From Bacteroidales bacterium (GTDB lineage: Bacteria; Bacteroidota; Bacteroidia; Bacteroidales; VadinHA17): 36,315 bases of DNA. Below are positions 17,452-26,002 of the stretch, piece by piece. How positions within the stretch are numbered: position 1 is the first letter of the stretch; each line of letters starts with the position of its first letter. A program made the translations under genes and the position numbers. The stretch spans positions 1-36,315 of the forward strand of contig WXFE01000152.1 of NCBI GenBank assembly GCA_009881065.1. Direction: 5' to 3'. The notes beneath the pieces are model-generated. The model ran no database searches. It saw nothing but the letters and a program-made list of their open reading frames with translations, and was not told where the DNA came from.

Positions 17452-17790
17452 TCACTTGATTTCGTCCCTGATCTCCACAAGCATGGCCCTGATGTTGCGG
17501 AGGGTATCTGCTATCTCGAGCCGGTAATCAGCATCGTCACGATTATGTTTGAGGTATTTCTTCGCCCCGTCAATGGTCATGCCCCTCTCCCTCAGCAGGT
17601 GCCTGATCAGCCTGAGGTTCTTTATATCCTCTGGCATGAACAGCCTGTTGCCCTTGTTGTTCTTTTTTGGTTTGAGAATATCAAACTCCTTTTCCCAGAA
17701 GCGAATGGTGGATACTGGCTCTGAAAACATTTCGGCAACCTCACCGATCTGGTAAAAGAGCTTTTCCACTGTCTTTTCCCTGTAAGGCAT
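17452..17790 (-). CDS. MerR family transcriptional regulator
   Basis: 112-residue small MerR-type DNA-binding protein. The N-terminal winged helix is YQIGEVAEMFSEPVSTIRFWEKEF (residues about 12-35) followed by KNNKGNRLFMPEDIKNLRLIRHLLRERGMTIDGAKKYL. The C-terminus is a short dimerisation helix without the Cys residues of metal sensors and without a ligand-binding domain. This form is very common in Bacteroidota beside the Nif3 and M23 genes, with no known target. It lies 13 bases after the M23 peptidase stop and 4 bases before the Nif3 start, so it is part of one transcription unit. Confidence 0.92.
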   Translation of the reverse strand: MPYREKTVEKLFYQIGEVAEMFSEPVSTIRFWEKEFDILKPKKNNKGNRLFMPEDIKNLRLIRHLLRERGMTIDGAKKYLKHNRDDADYRLEIADTLRNIRAMLVEIRDEIK

Positions 17791-17803
17791 AATCAGCTAA
17801 ATA

Positions 17804-18775
17804 TCAGTCGAAGGTCTGCCCGCTCTTGCTCGAAATCTCGAGCATCCGTTCATATTCCTCGGGTGTAAGGTCATTGAAGTAGTACAGAGCCGGGTCAACA
17901 TGCTTTCCGTTGGCCAGAACCTCATAGTGCAGGTGAGGAGCGGTGGAAAGGCCGGTGCTTCCCACAAATCCTATCACATCTCCCCTCTTCACTTTCTGCC
18001 CCACCCTGACATTGAACCGGTCAAGATGAGCATAAACGGTCTGGTATCCGAACCCATGATCAATGATAATATGGTTGCCGAGTTCGCGACGGGCCGACTT
18101 GACCGTCCGGATGACCCCGTTGCCCGTGGCATAAACCTCTGTTCCCGTGGGTGCTGTAAAGTCCATTCCCGAATGGAACTTCGATATCTTGTAAATAGGG
18201 TGAATACGATAGCCAAAACCTGAAGCCGTACGTTTCAGATCCTTGTTTGAGAGAGGCTGTATGGCAGGGATACTGCTCAGCATCTCCTCCTTTTCCATGG
18301 CAAAGGCAACCAGTTCATCAAACGACTCTGACTGGACATAAATCTTTTTTCTTATCCTGTCAAGCCGTCTGGCAGTCTCAATAACCAGTTCGGAATTTGA
18401 AAAGCCTTCGAGCTCCTGGTACCTGTTAACCCCTCCGATCCCTCCTTCACGGTATGATGACGGAACCGGTTCGGTCTCAAAAATTGTCCTGTAGAGATTG
18501 TCATCCGTCTCCTGAAGGTGGGTCAGAACCTTTTCAACGTTTTCCATCTCCCTGTTCATCAGCTCATACTGAAGGGTGAGCTGTGCAATCTCCCTCTTCA
18601 GCACCTTTTCCTGCGGGGAGTCAAAAATGAAGGCAAATATGAATCCGTATATTCCGGCAAGGAGCAGTGAGGCAACGAAATATCCGAAAAAGCGAAGGAA
18701 AATCTGTCTGAGACCCAGCTTTATCCTGTCAAAGCTGAGTGTCTCATGATTATACTTATACTTTGTTTTGGGCAT
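17804..18775 (-). CDS. M23 (LytM-type) peptidase, membrane anchored, copy A
   Basis: 323 residues from ATG 18775. N-terminal cytoplasmic tail, one transmembrane helix (about residues 24-50), coiled-coil region (about 52-90), then a LytM/M23 zinc metallopeptidase domain facing the periplasm. Metal ligands H201 and D205 (FHSGMDFTAPTGTEVYATG), catalytic H250 (VYAHL) and H281/H283 (APHLHYEV) are all present, so it should be an active peptidoglycan endopeptidase. The frame extends to an ATG at 18790, but 18775 aligns exactly with the start of the adjacent paralogue (copy B): with this start the catalytic residues have the same numbers in both. It heads the unit with merR, Nif3 and zinc-ribbon genes. 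Confidence 0.92.
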   Translation of the reverse strand: MPKTKYKYNHETLSFDRIKLGLRQIFLRFFGYFVASLLLAGIYGFIFAFIFDSPQEKVLKREIAQLTLQYELMNREMENVEKVLTHLQETDDNLYRTIFETEPVPSSYREGGIGGVNRYQELEGFSNSELVIETARRLDRIRKKIYVQSESFDELVAFAMEKEEMLSSIPAIQPLSNKDLKRTASGFGYRIHPIYKISKFHSGMDFTAPTGTEVYATGNGVIRTVKSARRELGNHIIIDHGFGYQTVYAHLDRFNVRVGQKVKRGDVIGFVGSTGLSTAPHLHYEVLANGKHVDPALYYFNDLTPEEYERMLEISSKSGQTFD

Positions 18776-18803
18776 TTTTACGGATGGCATACTCTATGCC
18801 CTG

Positions 18804-18811
18804 CAAACATA
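18804..18811 (-). promoter_or_regulatory. -7 box before M23 peptidase copy A
   Basis: TATGTTTG on the minus strand matches TAnnTTTG. A TTG lies 24 bases further upstream (18836-18838), slightly beyond the usual spacing. The box is 28 bases before the chosen ATG at 18775 and separates copy A from copy B in transcription. Confidence 0.5.
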
Positions 18812-18881
18812 AGAAATAATAGCAAAACATAGATACAAATGTTACTGCTGATAACGTTAAAATTTGATTAATATTTTTCCG

Positions 18882-19838
18882 TCAGGGTTTGCTGAGGTAT
18901 TCGAGCATCATGAAATACTCCTCCTCGGTAAGGTTGTCCTGAAAGTACCAGAGGGGATTCACATGTGCGCCGAAAAGGTCTATCTGGTAATGCAGATGGG
19001 GGCCGGTTGATGTCCCGGTGTTACCGGAAAGTCCTATGAAGTCACCCCGGGTGACCCTCTGGCCCTGCCTGACGTTGAATTCGCTGAGGTGCCCGTAGAT
19101 AGTCCTGTAGCCATATCCGTGGTCAATAACCACCTTTATCCCGAACCCGTCATGCTGGTTGCCCGCATAAGCCACGATGCCGGCCCCGGTTGCATACACC
19201 TCGGTGCCGATCGGACAGCAGAAATCCTGCCCGAAATGCCAGCGTGGCGAACCAAGCACCGGATGCTTTTCACGAAATCCCATGCTGTCACCAAGCCGCA
19301 GTGTGACATTCACCGGTCTGATATACGGCAGATGCTCCCACATCTCCTTCCACTCGGATGCTCTTGCAGTAAGCTCTGCAAGTGAGTTGTACTGAATATT
19401 TGTCTGCGTTTTCAGGTCATCAAACTTCGACCTGACCTTCATCAAAAGATCAGAATTCAGGTAACCGGTCAGATCAGCCAGCCTGTTGGTACCTCCCGAT
19501 CCGCCTTCAGAGATATCAGCCGGGATGGCGGGCATGTCAAGAACCGCCCTGTACAGGGTATTGTCAGAGGAACGAAGCTCAGTCACTGCTGCCGTGGAAT
19601 AATCAATCTGCTTTTCAAGCATGGTGTACCGCAACTTCAGCTCTTCAACCTGCTGCCTGAGCATCTCCTCCTTGGGTGAACCAAACAACCGGTGAAAGAT
19701 GATGCTGTAAAAAAAAGTGACTACTATCGAAAGAGAGAACCAGAGTGCAAACCGGAGAATCCTCTCCCCCCTGTTTCTCCTGTGCTGCAGAAACTGCAGG
19801 TTAGTGTGGTCAAAAACGTAATTCCTCCTCTTCAGCAT
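18882..19838 (-). CDS. M23 (LytM-type) peptidase, membrane anchored, copy B
   Basis: 318 residues from ATG 19838 (TTG and GTG codons just upstream at 19844 and 19841 are ignored). Layout is the same as copy A: transmembrane helix about 28-49, coiled coil about 52-85, LytM domain from about 195. Metal/catalytic residues H201, D205 (HFGQDFCCPIG), H250 (IYGHL) and H281/H283 (GPHLHYQI) are conserved. The linker motif FGSPKEEMLRQQVEELKLRY parallels copy A's FDSPQEKVLKREIAQLTLQY, so the two arose by tandem duplication. Two Cys (FCC) next to the metal-binding Asp occur only in this copy. Divergent from alaS, an arrangement I recall as common in Bacteroidota. Confidence 0.92.
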   Translation of the reverse strand: MLKRRNYVFDHTNLQFLQHRRNRGERILRFALWFSLSIVVTFFYSIIFHRLFGSPKEEMLRQQVEELKLRYTMLEKQIDYSTAAVTELRSSDNTLYRAVLDMPAIPADISEGGSGGTNRLADLTGYLNSDLLMKVRSKFDDLKTQTNIQYNSLAELTARASEWKEMWEHLPYIRPVNVTLRLGDSMGFREKHPVLGSPRWHFGQDFCCPIGTEVYATGAGIVAYAGNQHDGFGIKVVIDHGYGYRTIYGHLSEFNVRQGQRVTRGDFIGLSGNTGTSTGPHLHYQIDLFGAHVNPLWYFQDNLTEEEYFMMLEYLSKP

Positions 19839-19882
19839 CACCAATAGTGTGGATAAACCTCCATTTTAAGACGACTATTCCT

Positions 19883-19890
19883 CAAACATA
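19883..19890 (-). promoter_or_regulatory. -7 box before M23 peptidase copy B
   Basis: TATGTTTG (minus strand), a perfect TAnnTTTG and the same octamer as before copy A, 45 bases upstream of the ATG at 19838. No clear -33 TTG. Confidence 0.45.
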
Positions 19891-19954
19891 AATAATTTGC
19901 TTTAATTTTACGCACCCGCTTGAAAATAGTTTCATAACGGCACAGGAAGTTAAT

Positions 19955-22588
19955 ATGAAGGCTAACGAGATAAGAGAGGAATTTCTCAGTTTTTTCAGGT
20001 CAAAGGAACATAGGATAGTGCCTTCGGCACCGATGGTCATCAAGAATGACCCCACGCTGATGTTTACCAACGCCGGGATGAATCAGTTCAAGGACATTTT
20101 CCTCGGCAACCAGCCTGCAAAATACAAAAGAGTGGCAAACTCGCAGAAATGCCTGCGTGTTTCAGGCAAGCACAACGACCTTGAGGAGGTGGGACTTGAC
20201 ACCTACCACCATACTATGTTCGAGATGCTTGGCAACTGGTCATTCGGTGACTACTTTAAAAAGGAAGCAATAGTGTGGGCATGGGAGTTTCTTTGTGACC
20301 GGCTCGGGATTCCTGCTGATCGTCTGTACGCCACCGTATTTGAAGGTGATCCCGTTGAGAATGTACCGCGCGATGAAGAGGCCGCAACCTGGTGGGCAAA
20401 GTGCTTTGGCGGTGCAGAGAATCACATCCTTGACGGATCAAAAAAGGATAATTTCTGGGAGATGGGTGAGACGGGCCCGTGCGGCCCCTGCTCGGAGGTT
20501 CACGTCGACATCAGGTCAGAGAGCGAGAGGGCTGCAACCCCCGGACACCTGCTCGTGAACACGGGTCATCCCCGGGTGATAGAGATATGGAACCTGGTGT
20601 TCATCCAGTACAACCGCCGTGCCGGCGGTGAACTTGAACTCCTTCCTGACAGGCACGTGGATACGGGCATGGGCTTCGAGAGACTCTGCATGGTCATTCA
20701 GAACAAACAGTCAAATTATGACACAGACATCTTCCAGCCGCTGCTGGCAGCCTCCGCAGAAGTAACGGGCAAACCATACGGAGAGAAGAGAGACTGGGAT
20801 ATAGCACACAGGGTCATTGCCGACCACCTGCGGACTGTATCTTTCTCCGTGGCCGACGGCCAGCTCCCCTCAAACAACAGGGCCGGTTATGTCATCAGAA
20901 GAATACTTCGTCGTGCCGTAAGGTACGGCTATACCTCCCTTGGAATGACCGGGCCGTTCATCTACAAGCTCCTGCCTGCACTGGTGGAGACTATGGGCGG
21001 TCACTACCCGGAGCTCAAAGAGCAGCAGGATATTATATCAAAGGTGATCCACGAAGAGGAACAGTCATTCCTCAGAACCCTTGACAAAGGGCTGAGGATG
21101 ATAGAACGCCGGGTGGAAGCTCTCCGGAAGGAAGGGAAAAGCATCTTGCCGGGTGTTGACGCATTTGAGCTTTTTGATACCTATGGCTTCCCGGTTGATC
21201 TCACCCAGCTGATTCTCAGGGAAAACAGGATGACGCTCGACGAGGAAGCATTCAGGAGTGAGCTCAATGCCCAGAAGGAAAGGTCAAGGGATGACGCTGC
21301 CGTATCAACAGACGACTGGGTGGTGATCCGTGAGACTGAAAGCACCATCTTCACCGGATATGACCGTACCGAAGAGCAGGTAAGGATAGCACGGTACCGG
21401 AAAGTAACCTCACGGGGCCGTCAGGCTGTTCAGCTTGTGTTTGACAGAACACCGTTCTATGCTGAATCGGGAGGCCAGACAGGTGACCGCGGATACATCG
21501 AGGCCGGAAGTGAAAAAATCATAATTACAGACACTGTTAAGGAAAACAACCTGACCATCCATATCGCCTCCGCCCTGCCAGCCGATCCGTCTCTGACATT
21601 CAGGGCAATAGTTGATGCCGAAGCCCGGCAGGATACCGCCAATAACCATTCGGCAACACACCTCATGCACCATGCGCTGAGGGAAGTCCTGGGCAAACAT
21701 GTGGAACAGAAAGGTTCCCTGGTAACCCCTGACAGGCTGAGGTTCGATTTCAGTCACTTCCGCCAGGTGACTCCGGAAGAACTATCTGCTGTGGAAGAGA
21801 AGGTCAACTCGATGATAATGCAGAATATTATCTCCGAGGTACATGACCACATCCCTATGGAAGATGCCCGGGCAATGGGTGCCATAGCCCTGTTCGGAGA
21901 GAAATACGGCGATAGGGTAAGGGTGGTCAGATTCGGAGATTCAGTCGAACTGTGCGGCGGAACACATGTCGCCCAGACATCGCGGATAGGATTGTTCAAG
22001 ATTGTCTCCGAAGGAGCCATTGCAGCAGGCGTCAGAAGAATAGAGGCCGTGACCGGCCGGAAGGCAGTAAGCTATATCAATGAGAAACTGAGCATCCTCG
22101 GCGAGGTGACGGCATTGCTCCACAGCACCGGCAACCCGGTGGCCAATATATCAAAACTGATGGCTGAGAATGCTGCGCTCAAAGCCTCTATTGAAAAACT
22201 GCAGGCTGCAGCAGCACTTTCAGCCCGCAATGAACTGGCGGCAAGAGCTGAAACTGCAGGAAACTGCCGTATCTATTCAGGTCTCCTTGAAGAGACCAGT
22301 GCTGATACGCTGAAAAATATCGCTCACCAGATCAGACAGACTGACAGCAGCAGCATTATCGTGATCGGTTCGGCATACGAAGGCAAAGCTTCCCTGGTGG
22401 TGGGATTGGGAAACCAGGCAGCCGGTTCCGGCCATCTCAATGCCGTCGAAATCATCAAGGCTGTCTCGGGCGAGATAAACGGAGGAGGAGGCGGACAGCC
22501 ATTCCTGGCAACCGCCGGAGGCAAAAATCCTGAAGGACTTCCCGGGGCAGTGGCAAGGGCCGTGGAGATGGCAAAAAAAATGCTTTAG
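19955..22588 (+). CDS. alaS: Alanyl-tRNA synthetase
   Basis: Class II aminoacyl-tRNA synthetase charging tRNA-Ala, with editing of Ser/Gly misacylation. 877 residues, full length. Catalytic domain: FFRSKEHRIVPSAPMVIKNDPTLMFTNAGMNQF, GKHNDLEEVG, FEMLGNWSFGDYFK and ETGPCGPCSEVHVD. Editing domain: FYAESGGQTGDRG, NNHSATHLMHHAL (HxxxH zinc site) and VELCGGTHVAQTSRIGLFKI (CxxxH). The C-terminal oligomerisation/C-Ala domain ends with NGGGGGQPFLATAGG. A distal inverted repeat at 22648-22679 followed by a T8 run may end its transcript. Confidence 0.98.
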   Translation: MKANEIREEFLSFFRSKEHRIVPSAPMVIKNDPTLMFTNAGMNQFKDIFLGNQPAKYKRVANSQKCLRVSGKHNDLEEVGLDTYHHTMFEMLGNWSFGDYFKKEAIVWAWEFLCDRLGIPADRLYATVFEGDPVENVPRDEEAATWWAKCFGGAENHILDGSKKDNFWEMGETGPCGPCSEVHVDIRSESERAATPGHLLVNTGHPRVIEIWNLVFIQYNRRAGGELELLPDRHVDTGMGFERLCMVIQNKQSNYDTDIFQPLLAASAEVTGKPYGEKRDWDIAHRVIADHLRTVSFSVADGQLPSNNRAGYVIRRILRRAVRYGYTSLGMTGPFIYKLLPALVETMGGHYPELKEQQDIISKVIHEEEQSFLRTLDKGLRMIERRVEALRKEGKSILPGVDAFELFDTYGFPVDLTQLILRENRMTLDEEAFRSELNAQKERSRDDAAVSTDDWVVIRETESTIFTGYDRTEEQVRIARYRKVTSRGRQAVQLVFDRTPFYAESGGQTGDRGYIEAGSEKIIITDTVKENNLTIHIASALPADPSLTFRAIVDAEARQDTANNHSATHLMHHALREVLGKHVEQKGSLVTPDRLRFDFSHFRQVTPEELSAVEEKVNSMIMQNIISEVHDHIPMEDARAMGAIALFGEKYGDRVRVVRFGDSVELCGGTHVAQTSRIGLFKIVSEGAIAAGVRRIEAVTGRKAVSYINEKLSILGEVTALLHSTGNPVANISKLMAENAALKASIEKLQAAAALSARNELAARAETAGNCRIYSGLLEETSADTLKNIAHQIRQTDSSSIIVIGSAYEGKASLVVGLGNQAAGSGHLNAVEIIKAVSGEINGGGGGQPFLATAGGKNPEGLPGAVARAVEMAKKML

Positions 22589-22647
22589 GAGAGATTTTTT
22601 CGCCGTTCGAAACATTCGCAAAAAACAGGATCCAGTACCAGACTATA

Positions 22648-22699
22648 GATCAAATCATTAGGCCGCCATTAATTTGATCGCCCCAATTCTTGTTTTTTT
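22648..22699 (+). terminator. Weak candidate terminator after alaS
   Basis: Exact 8-bp inverted repeat GATCAAAT (22648-22655) / ATTTGATC (22672-22679) with a 16-base loop, followed 12 bases later by eight T (22692-22699). The stem is AT-rich and the T-run is not adjacent, so this is tentative. The rest of 22589-22745 shows no gene. Confidence 0.35.
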
Positions 22700-22745
22700 T
22701 GTTCGAAATTCCTAATCTTGTATTGCAAATCTAAAATCTATTCTG

Positions 22746-24599
22746 ATGGAAGTTACCAGAACGTTTGACCTGATTGACCAGGCGTGCAAGGTCTATCCGC
22801 GGGAAGTCATGTTCGGTGGTAAACCCGGCAAGGGTTGGGTCACCTACTCTACCGAGGCCATAAGGGAACTGACCGACCTGTTTTCGTGTGGCATGATGGC
22901 CATTGGTTATACCAGGGGTGATCACATCGCTACCATCACCCCGAACAAAGCCGAATGGAACATTGTTGACCACGGGCTGGCACAGGCCGGCATGATCCAT
23001 GTACCCATCTACCCTACCATTGGCAATGAGGAGTATGCATACATTCTCGATCACTCCGGGACAAAGGCAGTGATCATCGGCAACAAACAGATTTACAACA
23101 AGATTTTGCCTGTAGCGTCAAATATCCCCGCCATCAGGGCGATCTACTCCTTTGACCAGGTCAACGACCTGATGACAATTGATGATATCATCGAAGAGGG
23201 CAGAAAGAACCGGGAAAAATTCATGGGTGAACTGTCAGCTATCAGGGACTCCATCAAACCCTCTGACATGGTGACCATTATATATACTTCAGGCACCACC
23301 GGAAATCCCAAAGGGGTCATGCTGTCTCACAACAATTTGATCTCCAATGCTATAGCAACCAGTGCCGCGCATGAATTCGGACTGGGTTTCAGGGCGCTCA
23401 GCTTCCTGCCTCTCTGTCATGTCTATGAGCGGATGATGAATTACCACTTCCAGTACAAGGGATTAAGCATATACTACCTTGAGAACATGGGTGCCATTGC
23501 AGAAACAATGCGTGAGATCAAGCCACACCTGGCAAATACGGTCCCAAGGCTGCTGGAAAAGATTTATGACAACATTATAAGCAGAGGAAAAAACCTGCCC
23601 TGGCTCAAAAAACAGATATTCTTCCGGGCAGTTAACCTGGGACTTAAGTTCAGGCTCAGGGGCAACACCTGGTTTTACCGGTTCAGGCTTGGCATAGCCC
23701 GCAAGCTGGTTTTTAACAAATGGCAAGATGCGCTGGGTGGTGAGCTACGCGTTCTGGTCTCCGGCGGCGCCGCCCTGCAGTCGCGCCTTGAACGCATTTT
23801 CTGGGCTGCCGGCATACCTGTTATACAGGGTTACGGACTCACGGAGACATCTCCTGTCATCGCTGTAAATCCACTGCGCATCCCTGAAATAAAGTTTGAA
23901 ACAGCAGGACCTGTTCTTGACGGGGTGCAGGTGAAGATAGCCGATGACGGTGAGATCCTCTGCAAGGGGCCCAATGTAATGATTGGATACTACAGGGAGC
24001 CTGAGATGACAGCTGAGGTGATTGATTCCGACGGCTGGTTCCATACCGGCGATATCGGAAGAATTGAGGATGGCAGGTTCCTCCGGATCACTGACCGCAA
24101 AAAGGAGATGTTCAAACTGTCAGCCGGCAAATACATCTCTCCCCAGGTGATTGAAAATAAACTGAAGGAATCGATCTTTATCGAACAGGCAATGGTGATA
24201 GGTGAAAACAAAAAGTTTGCCAGCGCCCTGATATCACCCAACTTCACCTACCTGCACGACTGGTGCTCGATACACAGGATTCAGTACCGTGACCACACCG
24301 ACCTGATAGAGATGCACGAGGTGATAGAACGGTTTGCCAGGGAAGTCAGGGAGGTGAACAAGAGCCTCGGAGAGTTTGAACAGATAAAACGGTTCAGGCT
24401 GGTGACAGAAGAGTGGACCCCCCAGACAGGCGAACTCTCATCCACCCTCAAGCTGCGCAGGAATATCCTGAACAGCAGGTATCAGAACATCATAAATGAG
24501 ATTTACTCTATTAAGGAGAAGGGTAACATGGTTGACAAGGTTGTGGAAGTAATCCGCAACGGAGTCAGCGGCATCCTGAAGAACCTGCCGAAATTCTGA
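22746..24599 (+). CDS. Long-chain fatty acid--CoA ligase (AMP-binding)
   Basis: 617-residue member of the ANL adenylate-forming superfamily, long-chain acyl-CoA synthetase type (FadD15/FAA-like); activates fatty acids to acyl-AMP then acyl-CoA. The P-loop TIIYTSGTTGNPKG is at about residues 177-190; SFLPLCHVYERM (A4-like), GYGLTETSPV (A5), GWFHTGDIGRI (A7) and ITDRKKEMFKLSAGKYISPQVIENKL (hinge and A8) follow; the C-terminal domain has LKLRRN near the end. The large insert VPRLLEKIYDNI...FFRAVNLGLKFR is typical of long-chain enzymes. Single gene between alaS and a separately promoted lipoprotein gene; its TGA stop falls in CTGACAG, the same heptamer that forms the recR-distal array. Confidence 0.93.
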   Translation: MEVTRTFDLIDQACKVYPREVMFGGKPGKGWVTYSTEAIRELTDLFSCGMMAIGYTRGDHIATITPNKAEWNIVDHGLAQAGMIHVPIYPTIGNEEYAYILDHSGTKAVIIGNKQIYNKILPVASNIPAIRAIYSFDQVNDLMTIDDIIEEGRKNREKFMGELSAIRDSIKPSDMVTIIYTSGTTGNPKGVMLSHNNLISNAIATSAAHEFGLGFRALSFLPLCHVYERMMNYHFQYKGLSIYYLENMGAIAETMREIKPHLANTVPRLLEKIYDNIISRGKNLPWLKKQIFFRAVNLGLKFRLRGNTWFYRFRLGIARKLVFNKWQDALGGELRVLVSGGAALQSRLERIFWAAGIPVIQGYGLTETSPVIAVNPLRIPEIKFETAGPVLDGVQVKIADDGEILCKGPNVMIGYYREPEMTAEVIDSDGWFHTGDIGRIEDGRFLRITDRKKEMFKLSAGKYISPQVIENKLKESIFIEQAMVIGENKKFASALISPNFTYLHDWCSIHRIQYRDHTDLIEMHEVIERFAREVREVNKSLGEFEQIKRFRLVTEEWTPQTGELSSTLKLRRNILNSRYQNIINEIYSIKEKGNMVDKVVEVIRNGVSGILKNLPKF

Positions 24600-24671
24600 C
24601 AGCCGGCATCTGCCACCTCAGACCTGCCTGACCGGCTCCGCCAAGTCCAGCCCGGCCAGTTTTCCGGCACT

Positions 24672-24763
24672 CTGTGAGGGGATATCATTCAATGATTTCC
24701 TCCTTACAGGATCACCGGAAAAACTGCACTGCAGCATCTGTAAGGGGATGCTGTTCAATGATT
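24672..24763. repeat. Imperfect 26-bp direct repeat, 66-bp spacing
   Basis: 24672-24697 and 24738-24763 match at 21 of 26 positions; all differences are transitions. The shared part is CTGTRAGGGGAT and TTCAATGATT. In the first copy ATCATTCAATGAT (24684-24696) is a perfect palindrome around one base. The second copy ends on the TTG of the putative -33 element of the following lipoprotein gene, so these could be operator sites. The rest of 24600-24798 has no gene. Confidence 0.55.
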
Positions 24764-24789
24764 GACTCCATATTATTTTTATACCTTTG
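24762..24789 (+). promoter_or_regulatory. Promoter of the lipoprotein/beta-barrel pair
   Basis: TTG at 24762-24764, a 17-base spacer, and a perfect -7 box TACCTTTG at 24782-24789. This fits the Flavobacterium/Bacteroides consensus TTG-N17-23-TAnnTTTG. The ATG at 24799 is 9 bases downstream, so the leader is very short. Confidence 0.65.
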
Positions 24790-24798
24790 TATTCCGTT

Positions 24799-25266
24799 AT
24801 GAAGAGGCTCTCCGTCATAAGCTTTATTGCCATCATGGCAACCCTGGTTATGTTCCTTCCCTCCTGCTCGGTGCAGCCATGCTACGAGGAGACGAATCCA
24901 TTACTTAAAACTGTTCTTCTGGCCAGCGGAACGGGCGAGGCAGCAAAGGCAGACTCACTCAGGGTATATACATACAGGGAAACCGATACTCTCAGATTTA
25001 TCAACCTGAAGGGAGCATCAGCATTCTCCGTGCCTCTTGACCCGGCAAGCGACGAGTCAGAGTTCCTGATAACCCTCAACGGTATCACCGATACGGCTGT
25101 GATACGCTACAGCCGGAAGCCACACCTTGTTTCGCCGGAGTGCGGATACACCATAATAAGCGAACTAACCGGGCTGAAAACAACCCATAATATAATTGAC
25201 ACACTCATCATAGAGAATAAATCCGTGAACCTCGATGGTCAGAAGAACCTGCATCTTTTTTATTAG
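24799..25266 (+). CDS. Small lipoprotein, resembles DUF6452 family
   Basis: 155-residue predicted lipoprotein. Signal sequence MKRLSVISFIAIMATLVMFLPSC with lipobox LPSC, lipidated Cys23. The mature part contains YEETNPLLKTVLLA, a Cys-containing SPECGYTIISEL, and a terminal beta-rich NLHLFY. From memory this is the DUF6452 family, found in Bacteroidota next to a DUF6048 gene as here; function unknown. The frame also opens at a TTG (24787), but that lies inside the promoter -7 box, so ATG 24799 is chosen. It overlaps the following gene by 32 bases, implying translational coupling and a joint function. Confidence 0.8.
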   Translation: MKRLSVISFIAIMATLVMFLPSCSVQPCYEETNPLLKTVLLASGTGEAAKADSLRVYTYRETDTLRFINLKGASAFSVPLDPASDESEFLITLNGITDTAVIRYSRKPHLVSPECGYTIISELTGLKTTHNIIDTLIIENKSVNLDGQKNLHLFY

Positions 25267-26002
25267 TCTGTTTATGATTGCAGAGAATGTTGCCGTTTCA
25301 CAGGATACGGTTACCGTGCCGCTTCACGTGAGGGCAGGATTCGACATCTCCGGACCGGTCATGAAACTTGTTACCAAAGAGCTTATCAGCTATGGCATTG
25401 CCGCATCGGCTGACATCAACTCATCAATAGCGGCAACCGCAGGCTTAAGGTACTCATCGTACCATTCATCAGATGTGTTGTACGACTTCATGAGCCGGGG
25501 TCTCAGCTTCACAGCCGGTACAGATTACAACTTTATCAAGGCCAATGTATCACAGGGCAGGCACAGTGCAGGCATAGGCCTCAGGTACGGGCTCAGCTTC
25601 TACAGGGAGGAGACCCCGAAGCTCAGGTACACAAATGAATGGGGAACCGGAGAAACATCCGTAGCTGCGGAAAGCCATACGGGTCATTTCCTGGAGATCA
25701 CTCCTGGTGTCCGCACTGAACTCTTCAGGGGAGTAACAATAGGCTGGAACCTTTATATGAGACTTCTGTTGAGTGCCGGAGCAGGGAAGGATCTCAAACC
25801 GGTATGGATGCCGGGCTACGGCCCGGGCACATCCGGTATGACAGTTGGTGCAGAATATTATGTGTCAATATCAATCCCCTACAGGAAAATCAAGGTTTAT
25901 ATCAAACCCAAAGTCCGCGATACGGAGGAGGAAGAAGGTGAGGCAACAGAGACCGGCAGCGGAACCGGTACGGGCTTATCAGGCTTCAGGAACCCCCTTT
26001 GA
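25235..26002 (+). CDS. Outer-membrane beta-barrel protein, resembles DUF6048 family
   Basis: 255 residues. A signal peptide covers about 1-22 (ending AVSQ/DTV). The body has alternating amphipathic strands with many Gly/Tyr/Ser (AATAGLRYSSYHSS, HSAGIGLRYGLSFY, GMTVGAEYYVSISIPY), as in small outer-membrane barrels. The C-terminus KPKVRDTEEEEGEATETGSGTGTG is acidic and low-complexity. I recall this as the DUF6048 family, which pairs with the preceding lipoprotein. The start lies 32 bases inside that gene. Its 3' end overlaps the convergent symporter gene by 24 bases. Function unknown. Confidence 0.8.
   Translation: MVRRTCIFFISLFMIAENVAVSQDTVTVPLHVRAGFDISGPVMKLVTKELISYGIAASADINSSIAATAGLRYSSYHSSDVLYDFMSRGLSFTAGTDYNFIKANVSQGRHSAGIGLRYGLSFYREETPKLRYTNEWGTGETSVAAESHTGHFLEITPGVRTELFRGVTIGWNLYMRLLLSAGAGKDLKPVWMPGYGPGTSGMTVGAEYYVSISIPYRKIKVYIKPKVRDTEEEEGEATETGSGTGTGLSGFRNPL

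Noticed and set aside
22589..22745. Possible small RNA or riboswitch between alaS and the acyl-CoA ligase
   Set aside because: Only one AT-rich 8-bp inverted repeat and a T-run are visible; no recognisable RNA family features.
24787..24798. TTG start for the small lipoprotein
   Set aside because: The TTG is part of the -7 box TACCTTTG; ATG 24799 gives a standard lipoprotein signal.
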